Of a stretch of 64,000 nt of DNA, positions 26,093-35,186 are shown in pieces. The notes under the pieces were generated by a model. The model worked only from the letters and a program-made list of their open reading frames with translations, had not been told where the DNA came from and did not search any database. Made by a program: the position numbers and the translations under genes. Positions within the stretch are counted from its first letter, which is position 1, and each line of letters starts with the position of its first letter. Source of the stretch: an uncultured Clostridia bacterium (GTDB taxonomy: Bacteria; Bacillota; Clostridia; TANB77; CAG-508); the NCBI GenBank assembly GCA_934122235.1, contig CAKOWE010000001.1, positions 59,403 through 123,402 of the forward strand, in the 5' to 3' direction.

Positions 26093-28594
26093 ATGAAAAA
26101 AGATAAATTTGATATTCAAGGAATGACTTGTAGTAGTTGTTCTGCACATGTAGAAAAAGCAGTAAAAAAACTTAATGGAGTTAAAGTTGTAAATGTTAAT
26201 TTGTTATCAAATAACATGATTGTCGAATATGACGAAAGCATATTAGATGACCAAGAAATTATTAAATCTGTTATAGATGCTGGATATGGGGCAACATTAA
26301 GTGAGAAAAAGGTAGATTCTAAAGCAGGTAATAAAAAATATGAGAATAACGATGATATATTGATAAATATGAAAAAGAGATTAATAATATCGGTAGCCTT
26401 TTTAATACCACTTATGTATATATCTATGCATCATATGCTAAATGAGTGGTTTAGGTTGCCTGTGCCACAATTTATAATATATATGTTTCATGGTACACAG
26501 AATGCTATAAATTATGCTTTTACACAATTTTTATTATTGTTACCAATTGTATATGTAAATAGAAATTATTTTATTATTGGGTTTAAAAGACTATTTAAAA
26601 GGACTCCAAATATGGATTCGTTGATTGCAATTGGGAGTTTTGCATCCATAGCCTATGGTATTTTTGCAATTTATATGATTGGATATGGATTAGGACATAA
26701 TGAATTAGACATAGTAGAAAAATATTCAATGGACATTTACTTTGAGTCAGCTGGAACAATACTTACATTAATTACTGTAGGCAAATATCTAGAAACAAAA
26801 TCAAAAGGAAAAACAACAGAAGCAATTAGCAAATTAATTGATTTGGCACCTAAAGTAGTAACTGTAATAAGAGAAGGCAAAGAAGTAGAAATAGGTTCAG
26901 AAGAAATTATTGTAGGAGATATTATAGTTATAAAACCAGGAGCAAGTATTCCGGTAGATGGAGTAGTTGTAGAAGGAAGTTCTTCTGTAGATCAATCTAG
27001 TATAACTGGTGAAAGTATGCCTGTTACTAAAAATGTTGGTGATAATGTAGTTTCAGGAACAATCAATAAAAATGGATATATTAAAATGAGAGCTGTAAAG
27101 GTAGGAAATGAAACTACGTTGTCACAAATAATAAAATTGGTAGAAGAGGCTAGTAATTCTAAAGCACCAATTTCTAAACTTGCAGATAAAGTTAGTGGTA
27201 TATTTGTGCCTTGTGTCATTATAATTGCTTTACTAGCTACATTATTTTGGCTGATAAACGGACAAGGATTTGAATTTGCATTAAGCATAGGTATTGCAGT
27301 ATTAGTAATTTCTTGCCCATGTGCATTGGGACTTGCAACACCAGTGGCTATTATGGTTGGAACTGGAATTGGTGCTCAAAATGGAATATTAATAAAATCT
27401 GCAGAAAGTTTAGAAACAATGCATTTAGTTAACAGCGTTGTATTAGATAAAACTGGAACAGTAACCGAGGGAAAACCAAAGGTTACAGATATTGTAAGTT
27501 TTATAGAACAAAATAAATTATTGCAAATTGCAGGAAGTTTAGAAAAAAATTCAGAACATCCATTGGCAGAAGCAATAATGGAGAGAGTAAAAAGTGAAAA
27601 TGTTGAATTACAAGAAGTAGATGATTTTTTGTCTGTTGTAGGAAGAGGAATAAAAGGTTCAATAAATAATCAAACTTTTTTTGCAGGAAATAAAGCTTTT
27701 ATGCATGAAAATAATATACAGTTGAAAGAAGAAAGCGAAAAACTATTAGAAGATGGAAAAACGGTTTTATATTTTGCAAATAGTAGTGAATTAATAGGAA
27801 TTATTGCTGTAGCTGATATGGTAAAAAAGGAAAGTTATCAGGCTATTAATGAGTTGAAAAAAAGAAATATAGAAGTTACAATGATTACAGGAGATAATCA
27901 GAAGGTAGCTGATGCAATAGGAAAAAGTTTAGGAATTAATAGAGTAGTTGCAGAAGTGCTACCAGCAGATAAAGCTAAAGAGGTGGTCAATTTACAAAAA
28001 CAAGGAAAAAAGGTAGCTTTTGTAGGAGATGGAATTAATGATAGTCCAGCACTTGCTAGTGCTAATGTAGGGGTAGCTATAGGCTCTGGTACTGATATTG
28101 CAATAGAGTCTGCTGATATAGTGCTAATGAGAAATAGTTTATTGGATGTAGTTAGTGCTATTGATTTAAGTAAATCAGTTATAAAAAATATAAAAATGAA
28201 TTTGTTTTGGGCATTTTTCTATAACACTATAGGAATACCAATTGCAGCTGGGGTATTTTACTTGAATTTTGGATTAAAATTAAACCCGATGTTAGGAGCT
28301 GCAGCTATGAGTTTAAGTTCTGTATGTGTGGTTACAAATGCTTTAAGACTTAGAAAATTTAAATCTAAATATAAAAAAGGGGGAAATACTATGTTTACAA
28401 AAGTAATTAATATTGAAGGAATGCAATGCAATCATTGCAAAATGAGTGTAGAAAAAGCTCTAGGAACAATAGATGGAGTAGTAAAAGTAGAAGTAAATTT
28501 AGAAAGAAAAAATGCTACAATAGAATTAACAAAAGAAATTGAAGATAGTAAACTAAAAGAAGTAATAGAAGAAATTGGATTTACAATAAAATAA
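26093..28594 (+). CDS. copA: copper-translocating P-type ATPase fused to a C-terminal CopZ-like domain
   Basis: This 833-residue P1B ATPase exports Cu(I). In order it has an N-terminal metal-binding domain (GMTCSSCSAHVEKAVKKL), membrane helices, the actuator TGES loop (SSITGESMPVTKN), and the transmembrane CPC motif (VISCPCALGLATPVAIMVGT). The phosphorylation site (DKTGTVTEGKP) and the hinge (GDGINDSPALASANVG) follow. After the last helix a second ferredoxin-like domain (INIEGMQCNHCKMSVEKALG) fills the last 68 residues, equivalent to the copper chaperone CopZ. That domain has its own ATG at 28391 with a G-run upstream, so a free chaperone may also be made. Confidence 0.94.
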   Translation: MKKDKFDIQGMTCSSCSAHVEKAVKKLNGVKVVNVNLLSNNMIVEYDESILDDQEIIKSVIDAGYGATLSEKKVDSKAGNKKYENNDDILINMKKRLIISVAFLIPLMYISMHHMLNEWFRLPVPQFIIYMFHGTQNAINYAFTQFLLLLPIVYVNRNYFIIGFKRLFKRTPNMDSLIAIGSFASIAYGIFAIYMIGYGLGHNELDIVEKYSMDIYFESAGTILTLITVGKYLETKSKGKTTEAISKLIDLAPKVVTVIREGKEVEIGSEEIIVGDIIVIKPGASIPVDGVVVEGSSSVDQSSITGESMPVTKNVGDNVVSGTINKNGYIKMRAVKVGNETTLSQIIKLVEEASNSKAPISKLADKVSGIFVPCVIIIALLATLFWLINGQGFEFALSIGIAVLVISCPCALGLATPVAIMVGTGIGAQNGILIKSAESLETMHLVNSVVLDKTGTVTEGKPKVTDIVSFIEQNKLLQIAGSLEKNSEHPLAEAIMERVKSENVELQEVDDFLSVVGRGIKGSINNQTFFAGNKAFMHENNIQLKEESEKLLEDGKTVLYFANSSELIGIIAVADMVKKESYQAINELKKRNIEVTMITGDNQKVADAIGKSLGINRVVAEVLPADKAKEVVNLQKQGKKVAFVGDGINDSPALASANVGVAIGSGTDIAIESADIVLMRNSLLDVVSAIDLSKSVIKNIKMNLFWAFFYNTIGIPIAAGVFYLNFGLKLNPMLGAAAMSLSSVCVVTNALRLRKFKSKYKKGGNTMFTKVINIEGMQCNHCKMSVEKALGTIDGVVKVEVNLERKNATIELTKEIEDSKLKEVIEEIGFTIK
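28391..28594 (+). promoter_or_regulatory. possible internal start for a free CopZ chaperone
   Basis: Inside copA, AAAAAAGGGGG precedes ATG 28391 by 7 bases. Translation from there gives a 67-residue protein with the MQCNHC metal-binding loop, the size of CopZ. The feature marks the internal start and its reading frame. Confidence 0.5.
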
Positions 28595-28600
28595 TTAAAA

Positions 28601-28728
28601 AAAATAATACTAATATTTTTTATTTCGTTATCCAAGGAATTTATGCATTATATTGTTTATTGATATATACATACTTATATTGGATGACGATTAAATGATG
28701 GATTCGTAAAAAATATTAGTATTATTTT
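28601..28728. repeat. 128-base inverted-repeat element
   Basis: A 20-bp perfect inverted repeat (28601-28620 and 28709-28728) encloses a second one (CGTTATCCAA at 28626-28635 with TTGGATGACG at 28680-28689, one mismatch). It may be a MITE-like element or a large transcript-end structure. Confidence 0.6.
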
Positions 28729-28816
28729 AATATTTGTTAAACTATTTGTAATTTGAATTGATTAGCAAGATAAACAGATTAATATATATAAAGATAATAA
28801 AAAAGGAGTAAATCAT

Positions 28817-29726
28817 ATGCAAGAAAAAGTCCCTGAATTTTTTTATAAAATGTTGTTAGAACAATATGGTAAAGAAATAGCAGAAAAAATAATAGATGGA
28901 TATTCATTTAAAAGACTAGTTACATTAAGAGTAAATACAATAAAATCTAATATAAGTAATATAAAACAAGAACTTACAAATGCAGGGGTTGAGTTTGAAG
29001 AAGTTATATGGAATAAAGATGCTTTAATTATAAAAAATGTTAAAGAATGTGAAATAAGAGAGATGTCAATATATATAAATGGAGAAATATATTTACAAAG
29101 TTTATCTTCAATGATACCACCAATAATATTAGATCCAAAGCCAAAAGAAAATATATTAGATATGGCAGCAGCACCTGGGGGAAAAACTACTCGGAATAGC
29201 GGCGTTATCTGAGAATAGAGCAATGATCACAGCATGTGAAAAAAATAAAATAAGAGCAGAAAGACTTAAATATAATTTAGAAAAGCAAGGTGTAAGATGT
29301 GCAAATGTAATGATAGAGGATGCTAGAAAATTAAATGATTTTTTTTCTTTTGATAAAGTGCTTCTAGATGCTCCTTGTAGTGGAAGCGGGACGTTAACTA
29401 TTCAAGAAAGTGGAATAGAAAAAAATTTTACTCAAGAGTTAATAAATAGGTCTGTAAAAACTCAAGAAGAATTATTGAAAAAGGCGTTAACAATATTAAA
29501 ACCAGGGAAAGAAATGATTTATTCTACATGTTCGATACTAAAAGATGAAAATGAAAATGTATTAAATAAAATATTACCAAAACTAAAGGCAACAATAGTT
29601 CCAATTGACAAAAATAATTTACAAGGAATTCCATTATTGCCAGTAACATTACAAGGAACTATTTGTGTGGCACCAACGCAATTATATGAAGGGTTTTTCA
29701 TAGCAAAAATAAAAAAACAAGTATAA
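28817..29726 (+). CDS. RsmB/RsmF-like rRNA cytosine-5 methyltransferase, split by a CGG +1 frameshift
   Basis: NOL1/NOP2/sun family enzymes methylate C5 of cytosines in 16S rRNA with S-adenosylmethionine. The first frame (125 codons) holds the N-terminal fold and motif I, ILDMAAAPGGKTT, and ends at CGG 29192-29194 (stop 6 codons later). Skipping C29192 continues with IAALSENRAMITACEKNKIR, the motif IV catalytic region FDKVLLDAPCSGSG (TC and PC cysteines: DAPC and IYSTCS) and a C-terminal GFFIAKI. The total is 302 residues. Most relatives have Gln or His at the join, so Gly here is the least typical of the eight cases. GGAG precedes the ATG. Confidence 0.88.
29192..29194 (+). other. CGG shift site in the rRNA methyltransferase (ACT C GGA)
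   Basis: The in-frame CGG follows an ACT Thr codon, just after motif I. Skipping C29192 gives GGA Gly and restores the frame. Confidence 0.82.
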
Positions 29727-29743
29727 AGTACAAGGAGAAAAGT

Positions 29744-30076
29744 ATGTATTATACATATATGCTAAGATGTGTAGATGGTTCAATTTATACAGGAATAACT
29801 ACAGATTTGGATAGAAGAATAAGTGAACATATCAAAAAAGATAAAAAATGTGCAAAATATACTTTAACACATGATGTAGTAAAGTTAGAATGTGCATGGC
29901 AAAGTGAAAATAGAAAAATGGCATCTAAATTAGAATATCATATAAAAAAGCTAACAAAATTACAAAAAGAAGAATTAATTTTAAAGAATAATTTAGAACA
30001 ATTGTTGTTAAATAAAATAGATTCAAATAAATATAAAAATGTTAAAATTACTCATCAATTTAACATAAAATCTTAA
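29744..30076 (+). CDS. GIY-YIG domain protein (UPF0213-like)
   Basis: This 110-residue single-domain protein has the GIY-YIG nuclease core: YYTYMLRCVDGSIYTGITTD, then LDRRISEHIKK and KLECAWQSENRKMASKLEYH. Family members are small nuclease-like proteins of unclear role (YhbQ/YazA type). The ATG has AGGAG 7 bases upstream. It follows the methyltransferase by 17 bases, probably in one transcript. Confidence 0.9.
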   Translation: MYYTYMLRCVDGSIYTGITTDLDRRISEHIKKDKKCAKYTLTHDVVKLECAWQSENRKMASKLEYHIKKLTKLQKEELILKNNLEQLLLNKIDSNKYKNVKITHQFNIKS

Positions 30077-30136
30077 AAATATTATAAAAAATATTACAAA
30101 AAATTACCTAAAATGCAATTATTTGTAAAAAATATA

Positions 30137-30164
30137 TTGATTTTAGAAAAAAAGATGGTATAAT
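30137..30164 (+). promoter_or_regulatory. sigma-A promoter of the sortase cluster
   Basis: TTGATT (30137-30142) and TATAAT (30159-30164) are 16 bases apart, 32 bases before the start of the substrate gene. Confidence 0.75.
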
Positions 30165-30195
30165 ATTATTGTAAACTAAAAAATAGGAGGAAGAA

Positions 30196-30744
30196 ATGAA
30201 AAAAGTAGTAAAAATAGTATTTGCTTTTGTATTTATGTTAGTATTTTTTACAACAATTACAAGAGCAGCAACAACAGATGAATTAATTGCATATGCATCA
30301 AAAACATTTACAATAGCAGGAAAACAAGTTAAACTTTCAGATGCAGATGTGTTAAAAGTAAAACGTTACCTTTCAGAAAATCCAGTAACTGGAAGCGATG
30401 CGGATAAAATAATTGCTAAAGCAAACCAAATAATTGCTATAATGAATGAACAAGGAGTTTCAGATCCAACACAATTAAGCAAAGAAAAGAAAAACAAAGT
30501 ATTAGGTATTGCACAAGAAGCAGCAGCTATAACTGGAGCAACATTAACATATGATTCAACAAATAAATCTGTAGCAGTATATAAAAATGGTAAAAAAGTT
30601 GAGTCAATAGCTTTAGAAAACTATAAACTTGTACAAACAGGCAGTGACAACACTGTGTATGTTGTTACTGGAGTTATTGGAACAGTAGCAGTAATTGCCA
30701 TTGCTACTACAGTTATTTTAAAAAGGAAAAGAGCAAATGTTTAA
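30196..30744 (+). CDS. secreted putative sortase substrate
   Basis: This 182-residue protein has a signal peptide (VVKIVFAFVFMLVFFTTITRA, cleavage likely near residue 25), an alanine-rich helical body (26-150) and a C-terminal sorting-signal layout. That signal is LVQTG at about 148-152 (a variant of LPXTG), a hydrophobic helix (VVTGVIGTVAVIAIATTVIL) and a basic tail KRKRANV. A class D-like sortase gene overlaps its end by 8 bases, so it is the likely substrate. If LVQTG is not a true motif, the protein would simply stay membrane-anchored. GGAGG precedes the ATG. Confidence 0.72.
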   Translation: MKKVVKIVFAFVFMLVFFTTITRAATTDELIAYASKTFTIAGKQVKLSDADVLKVKRYLSENPVTGSDADKIIAKANQIIAIMNEQGVSDPTQLSKEKKNKVLGIAQEAAAITGATLTYDSTNKSVAVYKNGKKVESIALENYKLVQTGSDNTVYVVTGVIGTVAVIAIATTVILKRKRANV

Positions 30745-31369
30745 TAAAACAAACGGTATAAGGGCAACTATTAAGAGTATAATAGTTGCTTTTATATATA
30801 CTATTATAATTTTTATAATTATATATATACTTTTTTCAGATGCAATTAGTAGGGCAATTTCGCTAATTGATATGATCTCAGTAGATACTAATAAAAAAAT
30901 ACTACAAGATGTAAAAATAGATTTACAAACAAAAAATTTAGCAAATTATCCTGAATATGGAACAAAATATGGAAAAATAAGGATACCTTCCTTAAATATT
31001 GGTTTAGATTTATACTACGGAGATACGCTTTCTATATTAAGATATGGAGTAGGACATTCAAGTGGAAGTTATTTTCCAGGAGAAGGTGGTTCTATTGTTT
31101 GTATGGGGCATAATACTAAAGGAATGTTAAGAGAATTACCACAAATTCAAAATGGTGCACAAATAATAATAGAGACTACATACGGAATATATACATATGA
31201 AGTGTATGAAACAAAAGTGGTTGAGCAAACTCAATTAGATGCCATACAGATACAAAGAGAAAATGAAATTTTAATGTTATATACATGCTATCCTGTAAAT
31301 AGTATAGGACATGCTAAAAATAGATTTATTACATATGCAAAACTAGTAAATGAAGAGTATGCGCAATAG
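30737..31369 (+). CDS. sortase (class D-like)
   Basis: Sortases are membrane transpeptidases that cleave LPXTG-type signals and join proteins to the wall or to each other. This 210-residue protein has an N-terminal membrane anchor (about 14-36). The catalytic set is present: His in VCMGHNTKGML, Cys in LMLYTCYPVNSIGH and Arg in KNRFITYAKLV. The start overlaps the preceding substrate gene by 8 bases, implying translational coupling and a dedicated pair. Confidence 0.92.
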   Translation: MFNKTNGIRATIKSIIVAFIYTIIIFIIIYILFSDAISRAISLIDMISVDTNKKILQDVKIDLQTKNLANYPEYGTKYGKIRIPSLNIGLDLYYGDTLSILRYGVGHSSGSYFPGEGGSIVCMGHNTKGMLRELPQIQNGAQIIIETTYGIYTYEVYETKVVEQTQLDAIQIQRENEILMLYTCYPVNSIGHAKNRFITYAKLVNEEYAQ

Positions 31370-31381
31370 TATGGAGGTTAT

Positions 31382-32206
31382 ATGGTAAAAAAAATAATTA
31401 TATATATAATGAATTTCTTTTTAGTTATTTTTGTTTTTACATTATCAAGTTTATTAATATTCTCAAATACAATTTTAAATAAACAATATGTAAAAGAAAT
31501 ATTAGAAAAAAATAACTATTATGAAAAAACATATTATAATATACAAAATGACTTTGAAAACTATATATTGCAATCTGGTTTAGATAAAGATATTTTAAAC
31601 AATTTATATGATATGGAAAAAGTAAATAGTGATATAAATATGGTAATAGATGCAATATATGATGGAAGTGAAATAAAAGTAGATACAACAAAAATAATTC
31701 AAGAATTGGATGACAGAATTAATGAAGTGTTAAAGCAAAATAATAGAGAACCAGAAAAAGAAGAAAGAGAAGAAATAGAGATATTTGAGAATACTATTGC
31801 ACAAGTATATTATGATGGAATTACATATTCAATAGATGATGTAAAAGAAATTTCTAATATAATTAAACAATTAAAAGTAGCAATAAAAAATATAGAAATG
31901 ATATTAATAGTAGTATCAATACTAGAATTGCTAATAATATTATTTATAAATAAAAGTGTTAGAAAAAATGCAAATACATTAGGAATAATGATGTTAACTG
32001 TTGGAATAATAGGAATAGCCATAAAAATTTTAATAGGAGATAGAACACATGACATTTTAATATTGAATTTAGCGTTTTCAGCTAGCTTAATAGATTTAAT
32101 TAATTCGATTATAAGTAAGTTCTTTATTTTAGGTGTAACTATGTCAGTAATTGGATTGGTAATAATTATTTTAAGTAATTGCTTAAAGAGAAAATTGATA
32201 GAATAG
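31382..32206 (+). CDS. membrane protein with extracellular helical domain
   Basis: This 274-residue protein has one N-terminal membrane helix (about 6-28), an extracellular acidic helical domain (about 30-170), and three helices in the C-terminal 105 residues. I do not recognise the family. It starts 12 bases after the sortase with GGAGG upstream and is followed by a strong terminator, so it ends the sortase operon. A role in the surface-protein pathway is a guess from position. Confidence 0.5.
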   Translation: MVKKIIIYIMNFFLVIFVFTLSSLLIFSNTILNKQYVKEILEKNNYYEKTYYNIQNDFENYILQSGLDKDILNNLYDMEKVNSDINMVIDAIYDGSEIKVDTTKIIQELDDRINEVLKQNNREPEKEEREEIEIFENTIAQVYYDGITYSIDDVKEISNIIKQLKVAIKNIEMILIVVSILELLIILFINKSVRKNANTLGIMMLTVGIIGIAIKILIGDRTHDILILNLAFSASLIDLINSIISKFFILGVTMSVIGLVIIILSNCLKRKLIE

Positions 32207-32246
32207 ATACAGTGCAGATATTAAATCTGCACTGTATCTATTTTTT
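32205..32246 (+). terminator. terminator of the sortase operon
   Basis: A perfect 15-bp stem (32205-32219 with 32225-32239) has a 5-base loop and is followed by a T tract. Confidence 0.92.
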
Positions 32247-32295
32247 TGAAAAAATGCTAAATTTGAAATAATTTACATAAAAAGTATACTTTTAC

Positions 32296-32324
32296 TTGAA
32301 AAAAGTCTTAAAAAGCTGTATAAT
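32296..32324 (+). promoter_or_regulatory. sigma-A promoter of the polysaccharide operon
   Basis: TTGAAA (32296-32301) and TATAAT (32319-32324) are 17 bases apart, 33 bases before the first gene. Confidence 0.8.
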
Positions 32325-32356
32325 ATAATTGTTAAGGTTTAACGGAGGTATATTAA

Positions 32357-33064
32357 ATGAATTTAAAAATGAGCAATGAAATTGGTATTGCAACTAATGA
32401 GATATTGCCATTACAAATGAAAAAAGTAGAAAAAAGTTTAATTGAAGTAAAATTTTACACATATATAAAAAGAACAGCTGATATAATGGTATCAAGTATT
32501 GCACTAGTGTTTTTGTTACCATTGTTTGCTGTAATAAGCATATTTATAAAATCTGATTCTAAGGGAAAAGCAATATTTACTCAAACTAGAATTGGCGAAG
32601 ATGGAAAATTATTTAAATTATATAAGTTTAGGACTATGATTCCAAATGCAGATGAAAAATTAAAAGAACTTCTAGCAAAAGATAATTCCGCAAGAGAAGA
32701 GTATCAAAAAAATAAAAAACTTAAAAATGATCCAAGGGTAACTAGAGTGGGGGCTTTTTTAAGGAAGACAAGTTTAGATGAATTGCCACAACTTATAAAC
32801 GTATTAAAAGGAGAAATGTCCTTGATAGGACCAAGACCATATTTACCAAGAGAACAAGATGATATGGGTGTATATTATAGAAATATTATACAATCTAAAC
32901 CAGGTATAACAGGACTTTGGCAGGTATCAGGAAGAAGTAATACAACTTTTAATGAGAGATTAAAAATAGATTTAGAATACAATGCGAGAAAATCATTAAA
33001 ACAGGACTTTGTGATTTTAATAAAAACAGTAAGTGTATTATTAAAAAAAGAAGGAGCAGTTTAA
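32357..33064 (+). CDS. undecaprenyl-phosphate sugar-1-phosphate transferase
   Basis: This bacterial sugar transferase starts repeat-unit assembly by putting the first sugar-phosphate on undecaprenyl phosphate. The 235-residue protein has the membrane-dipping helix (MVSSIALVFLLPLFAVISIF) and the family motifs FTQTRIGEDGKLFKLYKFRT, SLDELPQLINVLKGEMSLIG and PRPYLPRE. GGAGG precedes the ATG. It is the first gene of the operon, as usual for the initiating enzyme. The sugar is not predictable. Confidence 0.95.
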   Translation: MNLKMSNEIGIATNEILPLQMKKVEKSLIEVKFYTYIKRTADIMVSSIALVFLLPLFAVISIFIKSDSKGKAIFTQTRIGEDGKLFKLYKFRTMIPNADEKLKELLAKDNSAREEYQKNKKLKNDPRVTRVGAFLRKTSLDELPQLINVLKGEMSLIGPRPYLPREQDDMGVYYRNIIQSKPGITGLWQVSGRSNTTFNERLKIDLEYNARKSLKQDFVILIKTVSVLLKKEGAV

Positions 33065-33065
33065 T

Positions 33066-35168
33066 ATGAATGAAAAACTAAAGATATTACATCTTGTAGA
33101 ATCTTTCGGAGGCGGTGTATTTTTCTTTTTAGCAGATTTGGTAAATTCTACAGATAAAAATTACGAAATTACAATAGCGTATGGAGTAAGAAAAGAAATA
33201 CCAAAGGACTTTAAGAAATATTTTAATGAAAATGTAAAGTTTATAGAAGTTAAAAATTTTACAAGGAGTATTAATCCAAAGAAAGATTTAGCGGCTATAA
33301 AAGAAATTAAAAAAATCGTAAAAGAATTGAATCCTGATATTGTACATATGCATTCTTCAAAAGCGGGAGCACTTGGAAGGCTGGCAATAAGTGCAAAAAA
33401 AAGAAAGCTATTGTATAATCCACATGGCTTTTCTTTTTTAAAAAAAGATGATACAAAAATAAAAAGAATGGTGTATAAAACATTAGAGAAGTTACTTACA
33501 TTTAGAAAATGTACAATTGTTGGGTGTTCAAAGGGAGAATATGAAGAGGCTAAAAAATTAAGCAAGAATTCAGTATGGATTAATAATAGTTTAGATATAG
33601 ACAAGATTAGTAATATGGCTAATGGGCTACCAGAAAGAAAAATAAATCCAAATAGTATAAAAATTTGTACAGTAGGAAGAATTGATTTTTCAAAAAATCC
33701 AGAACTATTTAATAAAATTGCAGAAGAATTTCCTAACATAGAATTTACATGGATTGGGGAAGGCATTTTAAAAGAAAAGTTAACAGCTAGTAACATAAAA
33801 ATTACAGGCTGGAAAGAAAAAAGAGAAGTAATTAATAATTTAAATAAAAGTGATATATTCATTTTAACTTCATTGTGGGAAGGAATGCCATTATCATTAT
33901 TAGAAGCTATGTATATGAAAAAATTGTGTATAGTAAGCAATTGCATAGGTAATAGAGATGTCATAGTTAATGGGAAAAATGGATTTGTATGTAATACTTT
34001 AGATGATTATAAACATATTATACAAGATGTAGTAGATGATAAGATTAATTACAATGCAATTGTGGAAAATGCAAAAAAAGATGTTGAGAATAAATATAGT
34101 GTTAGTATTATGGCAAAAAAATACGAAGAATTGTATAAAAAAACAGTGCTACACATAGTTAATAGTAGAGCTTTTTCTGGGTTAGAGAGAGTTGCTATAA
34201 GTATTATAAAGAATTTAGAAGATACATATAATTCATATTACGTTACGATGGATGGAAGCATAGTAAAAAAATTAGAACAAGAAAATGTAAAAAGAATCAA
34301 AATAGAAAAAATGTCTGTTAAGGAAATTAGGAGAATTTGCAAAATATACAAACCGTATATAATTCATGCTCATGACTATACTGCAACTGTAATAAGTTCA
34401 TTTTCGTTTGTTAAAGTACCAATTATAAGTCATTTGCATAACAATTCTCCATGGATAAAAAAAGTTAATTTAAATTCTATTGCTTTATTATTGGCAAGTT
34501 TGAGAGTTAAGAAATTTTTAACAGTATCAGATGCTATAAAAAATGAATATATTTTCTCAAGATTTATTAGTAAAAAAATTGAAAACATTGGAAATCCAGT
34601 CAGTGTATATGATGTTATAAGTAAAATTCCAAAAAATATAGAGAAAAAATATGATATTTGTTTTGTTGGGAGATTGACAAAAGCCAAAAATCCTATTAAA
34701 TTTATAGATATAATATCAAATATCAAAAAGAATATTCCATATATAAATGTTATTATGTTAGGAGATGGAGAATTAAGAGAAGAGTGCGAAAAGAAAATTT
34801 ATAGGAACAAATTGCAAAATAACATTGAATTAAAAGGCTTTGTAGATAATCCATATACATATATGGCTCAATCAAAAGTATTTTGCTTAACTTCTGATTG
34901 GGAAGGTTATGGATTAGTTGTATTTGAGGCTCTTGCACTTGGTCTACCTTGCATTGTTTCAAATGTAGGTGGATTAGTCGACTTAGTAGATGAACAGTGT
35001 GGAGTATTATGTGATACAGAAAATGATTATATAAGTTCAATTAATAGTATTTTATCAAACGACAATTATAAGAAAATGGAGTTAAATGCAAAAAATAGAG
35101 CTAGAAAATTAGATAATAAAGAAAGATATATGAATAGAATTAAAGAACTATATGGTAAAACAGAATAA
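33066..35168 (+). CDS. double glycosyltransferase (two fused GT-B domains)
   Basis: This 700-residue protein is two GT4-type glycosyltransferases in tandem. Domain 1 (about 1-360) starts KILHLVESFGGGVFFFLADL and has the donor-site EGMPLSLLEAM. Domain 2 (about 361-700) starts VLHIVNSRAFSGLERVAISI and has DWEGYGLVVFEALALGLP. Each has its own E-x7-E pattern, so both may be active and add two successive sugars. It starts 1 base after the sugar transferase stop. The fusion has no break and no internal ribosome site that I can see. Confidence 0.88.
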   Translation: MNEKLKILHLVESFGGGVFFFLADLVNSTDKNYEITIAYGVRKEIPKDFKKYFNENVKFIEVKNFTRSINPKKDLAAIKEIKKIVKELNPDIVHMHSSKAGALGRLAISAKKRKLLYNPHGFSFLKKDDTKIKRMVYKTLEKLLTFRKCTIVGCSKGEYEEAKKLSKNSVWINNSLDIDKISNMANGLPERKINPNSIKICTVGRIDFSKNPELFNKIAEEFPNIEFTWIGEGILKEKLTASNIKITGWKEKREVINNLNKSDIFILTSLWEGMPLSLLEAMYMKKLCIVSNCIGNRDVIVNGKNGFVCNTLDDYKHIIQDVVDDKINYNAIVENAKKDVENKYSVSIMAKKYEELYKKTVLHIVNSRAFSGLERVAISIIKNLEDTYNSYYVTMDGSIVKKLEQENVKRIKIEKMSVKEIRRICKIYKPYIIHAHDYTATVISSFSFVKVPIISHLHNNSPWIKKVNLNSIALLLASLRVKKFLTVSDAIKNEYIFSRFISKKIENIGNPVSVYDVISKIPKNIEKKYDICFVGRLTKAKNPIKFIDIISNIKKNIPYINVIMLGDGELREECEKKIYRNKLQNNIELKGFVDNPYTYMAQSKVFCLTSDWEGYGLVVFEALALGLPCIVSNVGGLVDLVDEQCGVLCDTENDYISSINSILSNDNYKKMELNAKNRARKLDNKERYMNRIKELYGKTE

Positions 35169-35186
35169 ATATAAAAGGGTGTAAAA

